DNA of 64,000 nucleotides from Antedon bifida (taxonomy: Eukaryota; Echinodermata; Crinoidea; Comatulida; Antedonidae): NCBI GenBank assembly GCA_963402885.1, contig OY727095.1:35377847-35441846 (forward strand), in the 5' to 3' direction. Shown here piece after piece: positions 1 to 11,665 of this stretch (position 1 is its first letter; every line of letters starts with the position of its first letter). Position numbers and translations under genes: made by a program. The notes below the pieces were generated by a model. The model saw nothing but the letters and a program-made list of their open reading frames with translations, made no database searches and had not been told where the DNA came from.

Positions 1-409
1 CAAAATAACTTTTCGTCCCTTTGGTTGAAACTATTGTTTTGGTTAGCAAAGCATAATAATTATAATGATTAATTGGTCTTAAAACATTGTCTAATAATAA
101 TGCTTATTTTACTATTTGGATCTTACTTCTTCAATTCCTGCATTATCAAACGAATAGTTCGTTTTATTTTTCCCTTTTGGTAACTGATTTGCGTTTCCAA
201 GACTGCGTACAACATCGAGTAACCTGTTTCTTTCTTGTAATACTAAATAAAAATACGAACATTTTCAAAATCGTCCATTTTAAGAAATTTAAGAGCAAAA
301 TTTCGTGTATAGGCCTACATGTTACTGTCCAACACACACGTCACAATCTCGACATAGACTTTTTGCATGGAATAGTATAGGTTCATACTAAACAGTTTAT
401 TTAACGTAC

Positions 410-521
410 CTTCAAAATGTGATGTGTCGTGATTGAATAAATAATGATCGATATTCACGTAAAACAAAACACCAAAGACAATTAGCACGGCAAAAACAAT
501 GTATCTGTGGTTCGTGGCCAT
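410..521 (-). CDS. First coding exon of a type II membrane protein (partial)
   Basis: The exon opens with ATG at 521 and ends at a GTACGT donor after base 410 in phase 1, giving 37 codons plus one base. The 5' side has an acceptor (ttattttTCAG) near 550, so this looks like the second transcribed exon. The peptide has a short N-terminal tail (MATNHRY), one hydrophobic helix at about residues 8-26, then a polar segment. That is the layout of type II signal-anchor proteins such as Golgi glycosyl- or sulfotransferases. The rest of the gene would lie to the left of the window. The enzyme class is inferred from topology only; any single-pass type II protein would fit. Confidence 0.5.
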
Positions 522-549
522 CCTAGTATCTGCCTATAAAACACTGAAA

Positions 550-2030
550 AATAATGAAGTTAATTTTTTTTTCTGAATTTTCTGTCTTAAATCTATATTT
601 TTTAAATAATAGGCCTAATGATATATTGTTTTTTTTGTAGTTCCTTCTGATTTGGCTAATTATGAATATGTATATTTGTTTATGTAATATTGTTGATGTG
701 AATAAAAGAACCAGAATAGGTCAGGATAAAAATCGCGTCCTGGCATAACAAGTTTGGTCGCGTTCCGGGACTGCTGATAATTTTCACCTAAAACATTTAT
801 GTATTGTAGGCCTATGTCCTGCCCAGTGAGTATCTAGGCAACATCCGGGCCTAAAAATATCATATATTCATTCAAAGTTATTATTATCTACGAGGTCATA
901 CATTAAATGGATATCCGTGAATGTGTTTGAAGCTTATACAGTATTAGGAAACAAAGCCTGATTACCTAACCCTAAACAAAAATTTGAAATCTTACCATTA
1001 AATAAAGACCACTGAAATACTATTATACAGTAAATTATCCTTCAAAACGTGTTATAACACTTCACTTGGGTATTTTGTCCAGCAGAATGCCACCCGTCCG
1101 TGTCGTGAAGTGTATTTATTATTGATTACTGATTTCAATCAATATGATAATGTTTACAGTTGAGTGATTAAATCAAATTAGTATGGGCTCATACACCTCC
1201 ACCTCCACACAGCTTGTACCAATGACAGCTGGTATATTAAAAATACAGTAATGATACAATTATGCTATTGTGAAGAGAGGGATAATTGTTCATAAAATAC
1301 AATAAACGGTTTATAATGCAATCGATGATTATTTAAATGTACATAACACACTTCAATAGCATAATTAATTAACTTAACTGCTGTGATTGTGTTATTCTAA
1401 TTACGATGTTTTTGCTTGTAAAACTACATTTGTATCTATATGCGAATCAACAGTGATATCGCTCTACGAACTTCCATTGGCAAAATAAAAGTAATACATT
1501 TATATCATCATACTTAAAACAGGCAATAGGAGGGTTAAAATAGTTTAAAAACAATGTTTACATTAAAAGTATGCGTTTATTCGAGGGAGGCGTTTATTTT
1601 GTTTGGTGTTTAATATGTTATAGTCAAATAAATGGGGGAGGGGTGGGGTCGTTTATTTGAGGAGGGCGTTTATAGTATTCAAAGCGGAGCATTTTTATTC
1701 GAATAAATACAGTATATTAATTTATAGTTTCTTCTCTCTCCGGTGATTGACTGTGACGTAGATGGCTAGCCAATCACTAGGCACCACAATATACTAATAT
1801 AATCACATCAAAACTCAAGGAGATTCATGTAAAATCCACTGCTTAGCCATACATTAAAACACGTTTACACCGGTAACGGCATAGGCCTACATGGTTAAAT
1901 GCATACTGTAATTTAATATTCTATAGATTAACGCAATTTTTAATTTCCGGAAGTTTCAGAAACAATATAATAATTCAAATAAAAAAAATTTCATATTTTA
2001 TTAATATTACCAACTACAGTCGTAAGAAAG
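550..2030. other. Intergenic, no gene seen; G-rich repeat-like patch at 1570-1715
   Basis: No supported coding exon. The stretch 1570-1715 repeats the words GCGTTTATTCGAGG, CGTTTATTTGAGG and ATTCGAATAAATAC, which looks like a fragment of a dispersed repeat. The remainder is AT-rich and featureless by eye. Confidence 0.4.
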
Positions 2031-2039
2031 TGAGGTTCT

Positions 2040-2490
2040 AAACCTTCTTCTACCACTAAACTTAAAAAAATCCAGAATAAAGCTATCCGTCTACTACTCG
2101 ATCTATCTCCCACTACACATCTCTCTCCTCATCACTTTTCCAGTGCTAAGACTCTCCCCTTCCATGAACGATACCTCTTTCAGCTTGCATGTCTATCTCT
2201 CAAAGCTCTACATCACTCTGCTCCACTTACTATATGTCAGCTTTTAACTAAAGTAACTTCCAACGGCCGTATGAACACTAGGCAAATTACTAAAGGAGAT
2301 CTTCTTATCCCTCGTCCTTACCTTGAAATCTTTAAACTTTCTTTTAGTTTCAATGCTCCTTCTTTCTTTAATTCTCTACCTTTAAGCATTCGTAAGTCAA
2401 TTTCTCCTCCTTTAAATCTCTTTTGAAAAAACACCTGTTTCTCTCTCTGATTTTATTTCTTTTTATCCTTCTTTCATTGCTGGCATACTT

Positions 2491-2530
<40 letters not shown>

Positions 2531-2670
2531 TTTTTATATCTTTGTTAATTTTGTGTTTTTATAGTTTATTTTGTATTTACTGTTTGTATTGTTTGAGGGT
2601 CCCTAATGATCAGCTGATGCTGTATGGACCACCCTCATAAAATATTGTTGAAATAAAATAAAATAAAATA
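2040..2670 (+). mobile_element. 5'-truncated LINE, 3' end with RT C-terminal tail
   Basis: An open frame at about 2067-2426 encodes a peptide beginning KIQNKAIRLLLDLSP and containing the RPYLEIF and FFNSLPLSIRK motifs, like the extreme C-terminus of non-LTR reverse transcriptases. It stops with TGA at 2424-2426. A pyrimidine-rich 3' region follows, then an (AT)n run, then the tail word TGAGGGTCCCTAATGATCAGC at 2594-2614, and finally an AAATA-type tail at 2655-2670. The catalytic RT and endonuclease domains are missing, so this is a dead 5'-truncated copy. The LINE clade cannot be fixed from the tail alone. Confidence 0.7.
2494..2527. repeat. (AT)n microsatellite
   Basis: About 17 AT dinucleotides, lying within the 3' untranslated part of the LINE fragment. 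Confidence 0.9.
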
Positions 2671-2679
2671 AAAGTTGTT

Positions 2680-3790
2680 GATCCTAATTAAAAGTTGATT
2701 CGCAGCGTTCTATAGAGGACCGCGGTTAGAGACATAGAGTTCAAAGGCAGCAGTGCTTTAGTATAGGCGAGTGCGTTGGAAAATATTTTGTCACCATCGA
2801 TACGTATCCATCGTATTCAATAATCCCTTCTGAGGTATGGAATCTTATACGACATGCCATGTGTGCCAACATGCTTTTTACCAATTTGGTCTACTACATG
2901 TTGCAATCCTCTCCTCCGTAATGCATCACTTCACAGGTGGCTCTCTATAAATTGATTCTGTGAATTCGACAATAAATTTGTTTTAGTTAACATTCGGATA
3001 TGGTTCTGAAAGCTTATTCCATGAGATTCGTTATAAAGCTGATAAACGATGCGAACTACCATCAATAAAATATTAAATTACGTCTATAAATGATGCATTG
3101 TTGAAAAACGTACGGTACTACGTGATTGACGATCAACCAGCAACAATCAATAGCTGATTAACCAGCTTCGAAAAAACAACGCAACACAGTATAAGTCGCG
3201 TTGAACGATAGGTGTGCATATTATCAACAAATATTTTTAAAGCAAGGTAATTCGTAGGCCTATAACGTATAGTAGTCAACTTTAGGCACACAGTATGCAA
3301 AATGGTCTTTAGACTAGTTCCGTGGACATAGGGTAACAAAGTTAAGTATGGCGGTGATTTAAAAGGAATGATACCCGCTCCATTGGGCGGTTTTCTAAAT
3401 GTAGTTTTAATACTAGTTTAATTCCGGTAATTTTGATATGTATGGATGCGTGCAATAGCAAAACTGTGTATTCAACAATGATGTCTTATTCTTTCTCCCA
3501 CTTAAATTGTGGCATTAGCCACAGCTCTGAAGACATACGATAGAAATTAGCTTTATTATTGTTAATTCAGACAAATAATTGGAATCTTGGATTGATATTA
3601 TGATCAAACCAGGTAATTATAATTATGTTGATATAAAGTTTGCGGTACACCACGTGTGTTAGTTCTGAAAAGAACTGTTGAGTTTCTCGACGTTTCGATC
3701 AATATACTTTGATCGTCCTCAGGAGCCATGCAAACCTTCAAACAATAAATTATAATTATGTTTCAAATTTACACTTCTTGTGTTTCTTTC
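2680..3790. other. Intergenic; probable repeat edge at 3650-3735
   Basis: No gene seen. Bases 3650-3735 hold the phrase GTTTCTCGACGTTTCGATCA...TTTGATCGTCCTCAGGAG, which contains a short inverted repeat (GATCAA/TTTGATC). From memory, similar phrases occur in Penelope-like element ends, but I cannot confirm it. An acceptor-like TTTCTTTCAG ends at 3792, just before the GPCR start, suggesting a 5' UTR intron. Confidence 0.35.
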
Positions 3791-3823
3791 AGAAGAGCTT
3801 ATCTTGTACTTTACCGATATATC

Positions 3824-4768
3824 ATGAATGATTCAAGTCAATATCAGTCTTATAACTCCAGTTATGTGTCGTACTCATACTGGAGTTGGGAGGAGGACAC
3901 GAATTATTTTGTTGATGGTTTATATTTGCTGATAATCATACTTGGAATTATTGCTTTCTTAGGGAGTGCATTTACTCTAATTGTTGCCTTAACTACGAAG
4001 AAGATCCGAAAGAAACGTAGCAATTACCTGATAATGAACCTAGGAGTTCAAGATAGTGTTATGGGTTTCACAGTCGCAACCCTCTACTTGATTATTTATA
4101 CATCAAACTACAGCGATATTAACGTGTTTTTGTTAACATTTTGTTCACTAACTTACACGGGTCTTTTAGTATCAACATTACTGGCAATTTTAATGATTGC
4201 CATTGAACGATGTTTCGCCATAATTGCACCATTTCACCATCGCATATACGTTACAAAAACCACCTTATCAATCGCAATCTTTTTAGACTGGGCCGTATTT
4301 GGGGGAATGTACATATTCCTCAATTACTATAAAGGCTCTCGGTTAACGGTGACAATATTGAATTTATGCATTATATTTATAGATGTAGTTCTATACTTGG
4401 TAATATTTGTGTATGTTAAATGTCATTCAGCAAAAATTCAACGTTTTTCTAGCATATCTCTTAAAAAGAAGACAAAACAGGATATCAAAATGATCACTAC
4501 ATTCGCTCTATTAGTTGGAATCCTAGTAGTGTGTTGTATCCCATTTTGGGTAGTTGATGTTTTTGTGACGATTAACCCGTCAAAAACAGTAAACGACGCA
4601 TTTCTAATAGCAACAGTGTTTATTCCACTGAATTCGGCGGTGAATATATTTGTGTATTGGTGGCGTATACCGGAGTTCAGAGGGGCCTACAAGCGGATAT
4701 TATGCGTCAGAAAAGAAATCGCACGGACAAACACGAATGTGTACGTTGTGAGCTCCACTGTATTATAG
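3824..4768 (+). CDS. Class A (rhodopsin-like) GPCR, single coding exon
   Basis: This is a 314-residue seven-helix receptor. I start it at ATG 3824 (MNDSSQ) because an acceptor-like TTTCTTTCAG ends at 3792 and the residues before it look non-receptor-like; an in-frame ATG at 3758 is possible. The N-terminus has NDSS and NSS glycosylation sites. TM2 has MNLGVQD. TM3 ends IERCFAI in place of DRY. TM4 has its Trp. TM6 has CCIPFW. TM7 has NSAVNIFVYWW in place of NPxxY, followed by RIPEFRGAYKRIL. The TM1 Asn is replaced (GSAFTL). This variant set recalls the large orphan GPCR expansions of echinoderms. The ligand is unknown. The last ~100 bases are tandemly duplicated downstream. Confidence 0.85.
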   Translation: MNDSSQYQSYNSSYVSYSYWSWEEDTNYFVDGLYLLIIILGIIAFLGSAFTLIVALTTKKIRKKRSNYLIMNLGVQDSVMGFTVATLYLIIYTSNYSDINVFLLTFCSLTYTGLLVSTLLAILMIAIERCFAIIAPFHHRIYVTKTTLSIAIFLDWAVFGGMYIFLNYYKGSRLTVTILNLCIIFIDVVLYLVIFVYVKCHSAKIQRFSSISLKKKTKQDIKMITTFALLVGILVVCCIPFWVVDVFVTINPSKTVNDAFLIATVFIPLNSAVNIFVYWWRIPEFRGAYKRILCVRKEIARTNTNVYVVSSTVL

Positions 4769-4990
4769 TCGTATTATTTATTTATTTTCCGTCATATTCA
4801 ACAGCGGTAAACATATTGCGTAGGTGGTGTATACCGGAGTTCAGAGGGGCCTACAAGCGGATATTATGCGTCAGAAAAGAAATCGCACGGACGAACACGA
4901 ATGTGTACGTTGTGAGCTCCACTGTATTGTAGTCGTATTATTTATTTATTTTCCGTCACATCCAACAGCGGGAAACGCGCCACTAGAATG
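4667..4990 (+). repeat. 164-bp tandem duplication of the GPCR 3' end
   Basis: The ATACCGGAGTTCAGAGGGGC segment at 4667 recurs at 4831, an offset of 164 bp. The repeat covers the receptor C-terminal tail, its stop and the next ~50 bases. The second copy keeps the FRGAYKRIL...VVSSTVL frame but has no helices before it, so it is a non-coding duplicate. Confidence 0.9.
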
Positions 4991-5009
4991 GATTAACAAT
5001 ATTTAAAAC

Positions 5010-6290
5010 AATATAAAAATTGTAAACACCATCACATTATATAACCATACCGTTTTTCTTCAAAAAGGTAACAGTACACAAGAAATGTTATCATGTTATA
5101 GATTTATTATTTATATACTGAATAAAGATTAAACTTGTTTTTCTCAATTAATCTTTTATCCATCCAAGCATCCATGAAATATTTATGAAGTACCGTATTG
5201 ATTTATAGGTAGGATCATGTTTGGATGCTTGTACCAGTAATTGTGCAAAGTGTATGCATTTGCATTAAATCAATATTTATTCTTTAATAATCTTGTTTTG
5301 ATCCTAAAAAACTATATTGCAATATTCACATAGCTGTTCAAAAAGTATATTAGGATTGATCGATAGCTTACTTTTCTTTTGTAAATTATTATACTGTTAT
5401 TATAGGCCTAATTACTGTTTATTATTTTGGTAGTCATGACATTTACAATAATTATATAGTAGGTATATATTAATATATACTGGTATATATTAAATATAGT
5501 TTAATTTGGTCATTATAACTCTTGATGCTATTAAAAAGCAACAAAAAACCCACATTTTTATTTTGCCGTCGGTGGCAAGCTTCCCAGTGATGATATAGAA
5601 CGTTATTTCTGATTGGTCAGTAGTTCATTTGGACATATTTTGTCTTGTCACGACGAAACCTACATATTTATGTTAAAGCATTAATGACGACAGTAAAGCG
5701 TAGTTTCAACCATTTCAATAAGTCATTTAATCATTTTTCATTGATATTTCTGGTTATTGTGTCAATGATCCTGATGTCGCAAAAAAAATTGTAGAAAAGA
5801 AAAATAATTATTTTTATATTTAAATTGATTATCAGTATATTATATATTCATTGATATAAAATGTTTGTAATACCATGGCCCTTTATAGGTTGTCAAATAA
5901 ACTGAGAACAATATGAAGACATTACATATTATATAAATATGAACTGAACAATATGAAAATATTTGGAAATTTCGTCATGCATTTATTTCATTTAGAGATC
6001 ACAAGGAAGTTTCTTTGTAAAATCTGCAGGGAACAATTGTATAGACATTTCTTACTGAAGTTAAAGCAAATTTTTCAGGTTGGTAGTCACAGGGACTTGA
6101 GTCAAGTGGTGTTTAATTTCTTGTGATCTCTTACAGTGGGGTATTTGGTAGTAGTAGGTAGGACATGTGGTAATTATATTGAATTGAATTAATAAAAAGG
6201 ATTAATCTGATATTAATGTATATATTATATTAAAATCACAGGCACAAAATATACTGTATATACAGGGCTATTAATAATTACTATTATTAA
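5010..6290. other. Intergenic, nothing recognised
   Basis: AT-rich sequence with no supported exon, RNA or mobile element on either strand. It probably contains the 3' UTRs of the two convergent neighbours. Confidence 0.4.
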
Positions 6291-6296
6291 TTACAA

Positions 6297-9200
6297 TTAT
6301 TTTAAACCACATGTATCTAAGTGTTCTACTAGTAAATGATGATTATTAAAAGAAAAACTTTTAAAACATGCTGGGCATTGAAGATCATCTTTGTTAAAAC
6401 TGTCCATTTCATCATCAGTTTTAGCGCCGTCGATTTCCACATCGTCAGACAGCCCTGACCCATTGTATTGCAAGCGTCCTTGATGATCAATACCTCTTGA
6501 TCTCATTCCAGCTTCAAAAGACTATTAGGACAAAACAAATTTATTTCATTAAATGAATTAAATTAATATTTGGAGCCGTTTACAATAATTAGTTTCCATT
6601 TTTGGAATAAAAATGTACTTACTCTTGCTGCTGTAGTTTCCCAGTTTCTATATGGATATGATGTTTCATCTTGTTTGTTTAATAACTGTAATAACAAAAA
6701 ACAACATGGTTACAGGATAATAAGGTCTAATATAAGAAAGAGATGGTAACAAAAGCTATATCATCTAGAATTTGTGTCAAAGATTAGAACTCTGAGCTGA
6801 CAGAGGAGAGTCTTGAATTAAAGAGGAGACTTTTCAAGTTAGCAACTACTCTAAAGTGCAATAAGACAAAATCTGGCTGGAAGAATGTTTGAGAGGGCCA
6901 TAGAATTATGAATGTGAGTGACTTACTGTAAGTTTGTCAATAGTTCTTTTAGCTTCCAATAACTCTAATCTGGTTGATTCATACTTTTCTTGAACAGCTT
7001 CACGATCCTTCCGTTCTTTTCTAAAATCTTCAACATATACATTCACTTGTTGTCGAAGGAATTCGATCATTGTCATACTTTCTTCTGACTGATTATTAGT
7101 CTTTAGTTCTGCCTTAAGTTTCTGAATTTCAGCTTCTTTAAGTTCCAACTGTGCTTTTAATTCAATATTCTCAGTTTTTAAAACATTCTCCTGGCTTGAT
7201 TTCATATCCATAATTTTCCGTTCAGACATCTGTATGTGATCTTTATGCATCGTTAGCTGCCGTATCATTATTGCACGTTCTCGATCCCTTTCCTGATCTT
7301 TTACCTCACGTTGGTCATTGTATCGTTGCCAGTTTGTGTTCATCCTCATAACTTGATATAACTGTTCAGTGAGTTTCTTTATTTCTTCATCTTTAGATTC
7401 AAGCTTCATTCTTAATGAATGATTATCAGTTTCTACAGTCATCTGTGAAAACAATACTAAACAGTAAACAATCTTGTTACATTTCCCAACTTACTGCAGT
7501 TGTTCACACAAATGTAATTTGCTGTATTCATTTATCTTTAAGAGCTTTCAGGACAGCAATGCAGTATATTTTATCATTATTCCAATTGTCAAGCCTTCTG
7601 TTTTATCCCTTTTCAGAATTACACAATATGTATTATGAAAATCATGATTACAAACAAAATTACAAACTTATAGTTATACCTACATCAAAAAATGAATGTG
7701 TGTGTCTTTCACAATTGTGCAAGCAGTTTTTACACATCAAAAATAAATGATTAATAAAAGCAAGCAACAACCAGAGCAGCAACATAGACGATATTTATTC
7801 AATATCTGTATTTACCAAGTCTAAAAAATGTATACTGTATATTTGGAAAAGGAAGTTGTTCTGGATCACAGCACTCTTACAATGCTTTACATTATTTTGA
7901 ATACAAAGAAAATATTTAAACCAAAATAACAATTTATAAACAAATGTTGGAAAGTTGGAAAACCTAAAAATATTACCAACAGTAACAGTTTATTAATCTA
8001 CACATCTACCACTATATCAGTAGTCTATTACTATGTTGAATGATCTATGATTATTTAATGTGCCTTGACAATACTGTACTGAACATAGAACAATAATAAT
8101 ACATGGTACAAAGATCAGCCAGGCAGCCAAGGTTCCGTAACAGCAAATACAAAAAAAAAACCATTTATTGATGGAAAGCATACAGATGATAGCATGATCT
8201 ATCAAAGAAACAGGGTGTCCTGACTGCAAATAATAAAAAAAAAAAGATTTATTGTATGCAGGAAAACATAACTGAATTTACTAATCTTTTTTAATGATGT
8301 ATGCAAACAAGGAAGTGAGATAATAATAATATACAGTACACTGAGAAGAGGGGAATATTTTAAATAATACCCAATTCTACTTTGTCATGAACCAACGTGC
8401 TGATTGGTCATTTTAAAGAAACAAGAATTCAAACAGTGTGTAATGAAAGTATTTTCACTTTATTGGAAATGTTGTTCTATAAATTAAATCTGATTATGGC
8501 ATTGTTAGTACATACTGTTATTAAATATAATTAGTAATAGTTAAATTTTAATGGGAGATTTATAATCAATGATTTCATAATCAATAACGTTTTATTAATT
8601 ATTTTATATTATGTCTTGTGGATATATCTTCATTTTGGGTGTGTCTCAAGTTGAGAAGATGCCATGGATCAGTGATTTTTCCACTAATTTGACTCGAGCT
8701 TGCGCCATATAGTATTTTTCATATTATGAATTTGCACACAGAATTATTATTAAGCTTCTGTATGCGGCAAAACTTACTATTAAGGAAATGAAAGTAATGA
8801 GGTGTACAAAAAAAACATTAAATTAATTAATTTACAATTACTCTTGCGATACAGAATGACAGATACAAAATGATCACTTATAAAATATTTAAGCACATGT
8901 AGGTAGTCACAAGTTGGATGTAGCATTAGCAGTGCACTATTTGGCAACTGAGAAATCACAAAATATGTAAGTCACATTTGAACATTTAGAGTTTTGATAC
9001 TTTTATAATATATTAATTATTATTATAAGAAGGTATTATTATATTGATATTATTGTCGAGTGGAGTTGTGGCTTGGTGGTTATGATGCTTGGCTACCACT
9101 CCAAGGGTCCTGGGTTCAAGTCCCGTCACATGTCAGGATTTTTTCTAAGGACCAAATTACTCCACTCCCAAAGATTTGTAATAAGACTTTGTTTATGTAG

Positions 9201-9761
9201 AGCATCTTGTGTATATGTTTGTCTTGTGAACCTCTGAGGGTCCCTAATGATCAGCAATAGCTAGGGTACTACCAAGCTACAATACATTTGTGAATATCAC
9301 CACCAGGATGTTACACAAATTCTATATCCAGATTTCCTAGACTTTAAACAGAAAGGTTTTGTAACAGTGTATGTACTGTACACTCAGTGGTCATAAACTA
9401 AAGCAGGATATATTATATTGATGCAATAAAATATCAAGTTCCAATAATTGAAATTGCATATTACTGATGTAACTTTCTAAATTAGGAAACAAAACTGATG
9501 ATGAAAACCAACAACAATAATATAAACAAATTATTTTTCTGCTTAACTTGTTGGGGGATTTTCTGAACACAATGGATTTAATTAATAAATGAGGAAACAA
9601 AATATGACTTTTTTTGTACTTACCTGGTGCATATCTTCTACAACACTTGGTATGACTGTTTTATCTGCTGTTCTGTACTTGAGTGTTCCACGTGAAATTA
9701 GGGGTGATCTTTTGGAGGTTGATCCTTCTACACTACTTCCAATGTAGAGGTCCTCCATCAT
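6297..9761 (-). CDS. CEP55/TNIP-like coiled-coil protein with C-terminal zinc finger
   Basis: Four coding exons join in phase: 9761-9624, 7442-6927, 6685-6623 and 6521-6297, for 313 residues. A 5' UTR exon begins near 9840. Residues 1-46 are polar and start MMEDLYIGSSVEG. Exon 2 is one long coiled coil. It holds NTNWQRYNDQREV, like a CEP55 segment, and then EFLRQQVNVYVEDF followed by RKERKDREAVQEKYE, which resembles the ubiquitin-binding UBAN/NOA segment shared by NEMO, optineurin, TNIP and CEP55. The last exon ends in a C2HC finger: CPACFKSF, then H, and LDTCGLK. CEP55 acts at the midbody in abscission; TNIP and optineurin act in ubiquitin signalling. Which branch this belongs to is unresolved. 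At 313 residues it is shorter than vertebrate CEP55. Confidence 0.72.
9065..9300 (+). mobile_element. tRNA-derived SINE in intron 1 of the coiled-coil gene
   Basis: The head at about 9065-9130 has an A-box-like GGCTTGGTGGTTATGATG, a potential anticodon stem CTTGG/CCAAG and a B box GGGTTCAAGTCCC. The tail at 9235-9255 carries TGAGGGTCCCTAATGATCAGC, identical to the word in the LINE tail at 2594-2614. Confidence 0.65.
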
Positions 9762-9769
9762 GACAACTG

Positions 9770-11660
9770 CTTTTTACCGGTGATGACTTTTTAGACATGC
9801 AGCAGTAAGTCTATGTCCTATGTCTTGTCAACAATTACCTGAAAATAAAAGTGTAATCCGATTACAATATTTCAATACATGCACTTGAATGAATGTACGA
9901 TTCACTGCATATATTTGATACATTTAACTGTATTATTTTAATTTATACAGTACTCTTAAATCATTGTCCTAATGATTCACTACAATGTCATTTCCTACCA
10001 TGTACATACTTTTGATGACCAAACCACTTTTGTATCCTGAATGTGGTCAGGTTCAAGTTTGTACCTGCCCTGCATTACATAATACATGTCTTACAGTGTA
10101 AATTATTATTATTAATTGTTTTATAAAACACACACTGTTCTAAAGTAAACTTTAATTTAATTGGCTGATCCATCTTGAACAAGGCGCAGAGTAGAGAGGA
10201 GGGTACGCACTACAGAGTAATTTTCGAACATAGATAGGGGGTCAGTAAACAACCTCTCGTGGCAACAATTCTAAATATGTTTATAAAAAAACGCTGAAAA
10301 TGCATTAGAACCATTCAAATGACAAATGATACATAATTAACCAATCAAATATAAATATATACAATTTTTATATATTAATTTAAATGTTATACTAGCCTAG
10401 CTAGCTAGCCTAGGCTATGCAGTATTAATTTGTATTTTATAAACACACCTACTGTAGTGTCAATTATTTCAATGAACGCCCAAACAATCCTAGGTCTAGA
10501 AAAGGCATTAGGGTCCTAGGCCTAGAGGCCTACTAAAACTAGAGAGGGCCTCTGCTCTACTAAATAATATTAATAAGGCCTAGCCTAGCTAGGCCTAGTC
10601 TAGGCCCTACTAATCTATAGGCTATATTTCCTAGTAGTACTGTATATGCTAGTAGTAGTTTACCGTACCATAAAAAGATCAATTAATATCAAAGAAACAA
10701 ATAAATGTAAAGTAAGTGGCACATACTGACCAAAATTACAGGTTTAGGCCTAACTGTAAAACAACACAACACAAAACCTTGCTAGGATACGCGGAAGCCA
10801 TCTTGTTGACGTGACGTACGTATTTTACCACCAGTGTGGCGGCGCGGCGGCGGCCAGAGCGATAACAAATCAGTCAATCAAAAAAGTATGCTAGTAGTAT
10901 TAGGTGGCAGCACACATTATCATCTCCCACAAAAGCGAAAAATTATGCTAGATTTGGTTACAATTATGCTAGATTTCTTTGAAAAAATGCTAGATCATGT
11001 TAAATATTCTTCAAAAATGTATTTTTCAGAATTATGCCAGATTATCATATATGCTACAATTTCTATAATGAATGCATGAATGATAAAACGTTGTGACCAG
11101 CCAAGCGTAAAAAACAAAAGTAAGTGTCTTCAGAGCAGGATACCATGTTAATTTTAACAAATCTAACTTCTAAACGGAGGGTTGTATGAGAAAATAATTT
11201 ACTGTAAAATGTTTTTAAAAGATTAGCTTACAATGATAAAAACAAAATTGAAAAACTGTTTTGATCTTCTAAAATCCACGAATCATTTTTTAGCAAACAA
11301 ACGACAGACAAATGACGTAATGCTAATCCTAGATTGTTGCAAATCGAAAGTTCCCTATTGTCATCACAACAAAAACAAGTGTATTTAATTACAACTGTAT
11401 TAACACATTTGTTGTCAAATTTCTTTCTCAATACAGTATATAAAACTCTGCTAAAACAATATATTAATTGCCTACAAAAAAAGTACTTTTTTTAAAGATT
11501 GTAAACAAATGTTGTGCTATATTCAAATATAATTTGCTTTAAGAACGGAAATAAGGGTTAGATAAATCAGATTTTCAGTCTAGGTATGAAAGTGAGTTCA
11601 CAGTTTTGTTATACTGTATTTAATTAGCACATATACATTGTTATTTTGATCATTTTTCTA
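9770..11660. other. 5' region of the coiled-coil gene and intergenic
   Basis: On the minus strand a 5' UTR exon ends its intron at TTTTCAG near 9841. A probable first exon lies at about 10830-10780, where CAAGATGGCTTCCGCG precedes a donor-like AAGGTTTTG; its CAAGATGGC word resembles a YY1 initiator element. That ATG runs into a stop in the next exon, so it would be a short upstream ORF. The stretch 10390-10620 is rich in GGCCTAG/CTAGCTAG words. Around 10890-11000 the word ATGCTAGAT recurs. No other gene seen. Confidence 0.4.
10390..10625. repeat. GGCCTAG/CTAGCTAG-rich patch
   Basis: Palindromic words such as TAGGCCTAG, CTAGCTAG and AGGCCTA are packed densely here, close to the proposed 5' end of the coiled-coil gene. 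Similar patches sit at 21285-21400, 23670-24030 and 53620-53710. Confidence 0.7.
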
Positions 11661-11665
11661 ATTCA

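Noticed and set aside
4824..5006. Open frame after the GPCR as a second gene
   Set aside because: It is the duplicated receptor tail read in another frame.
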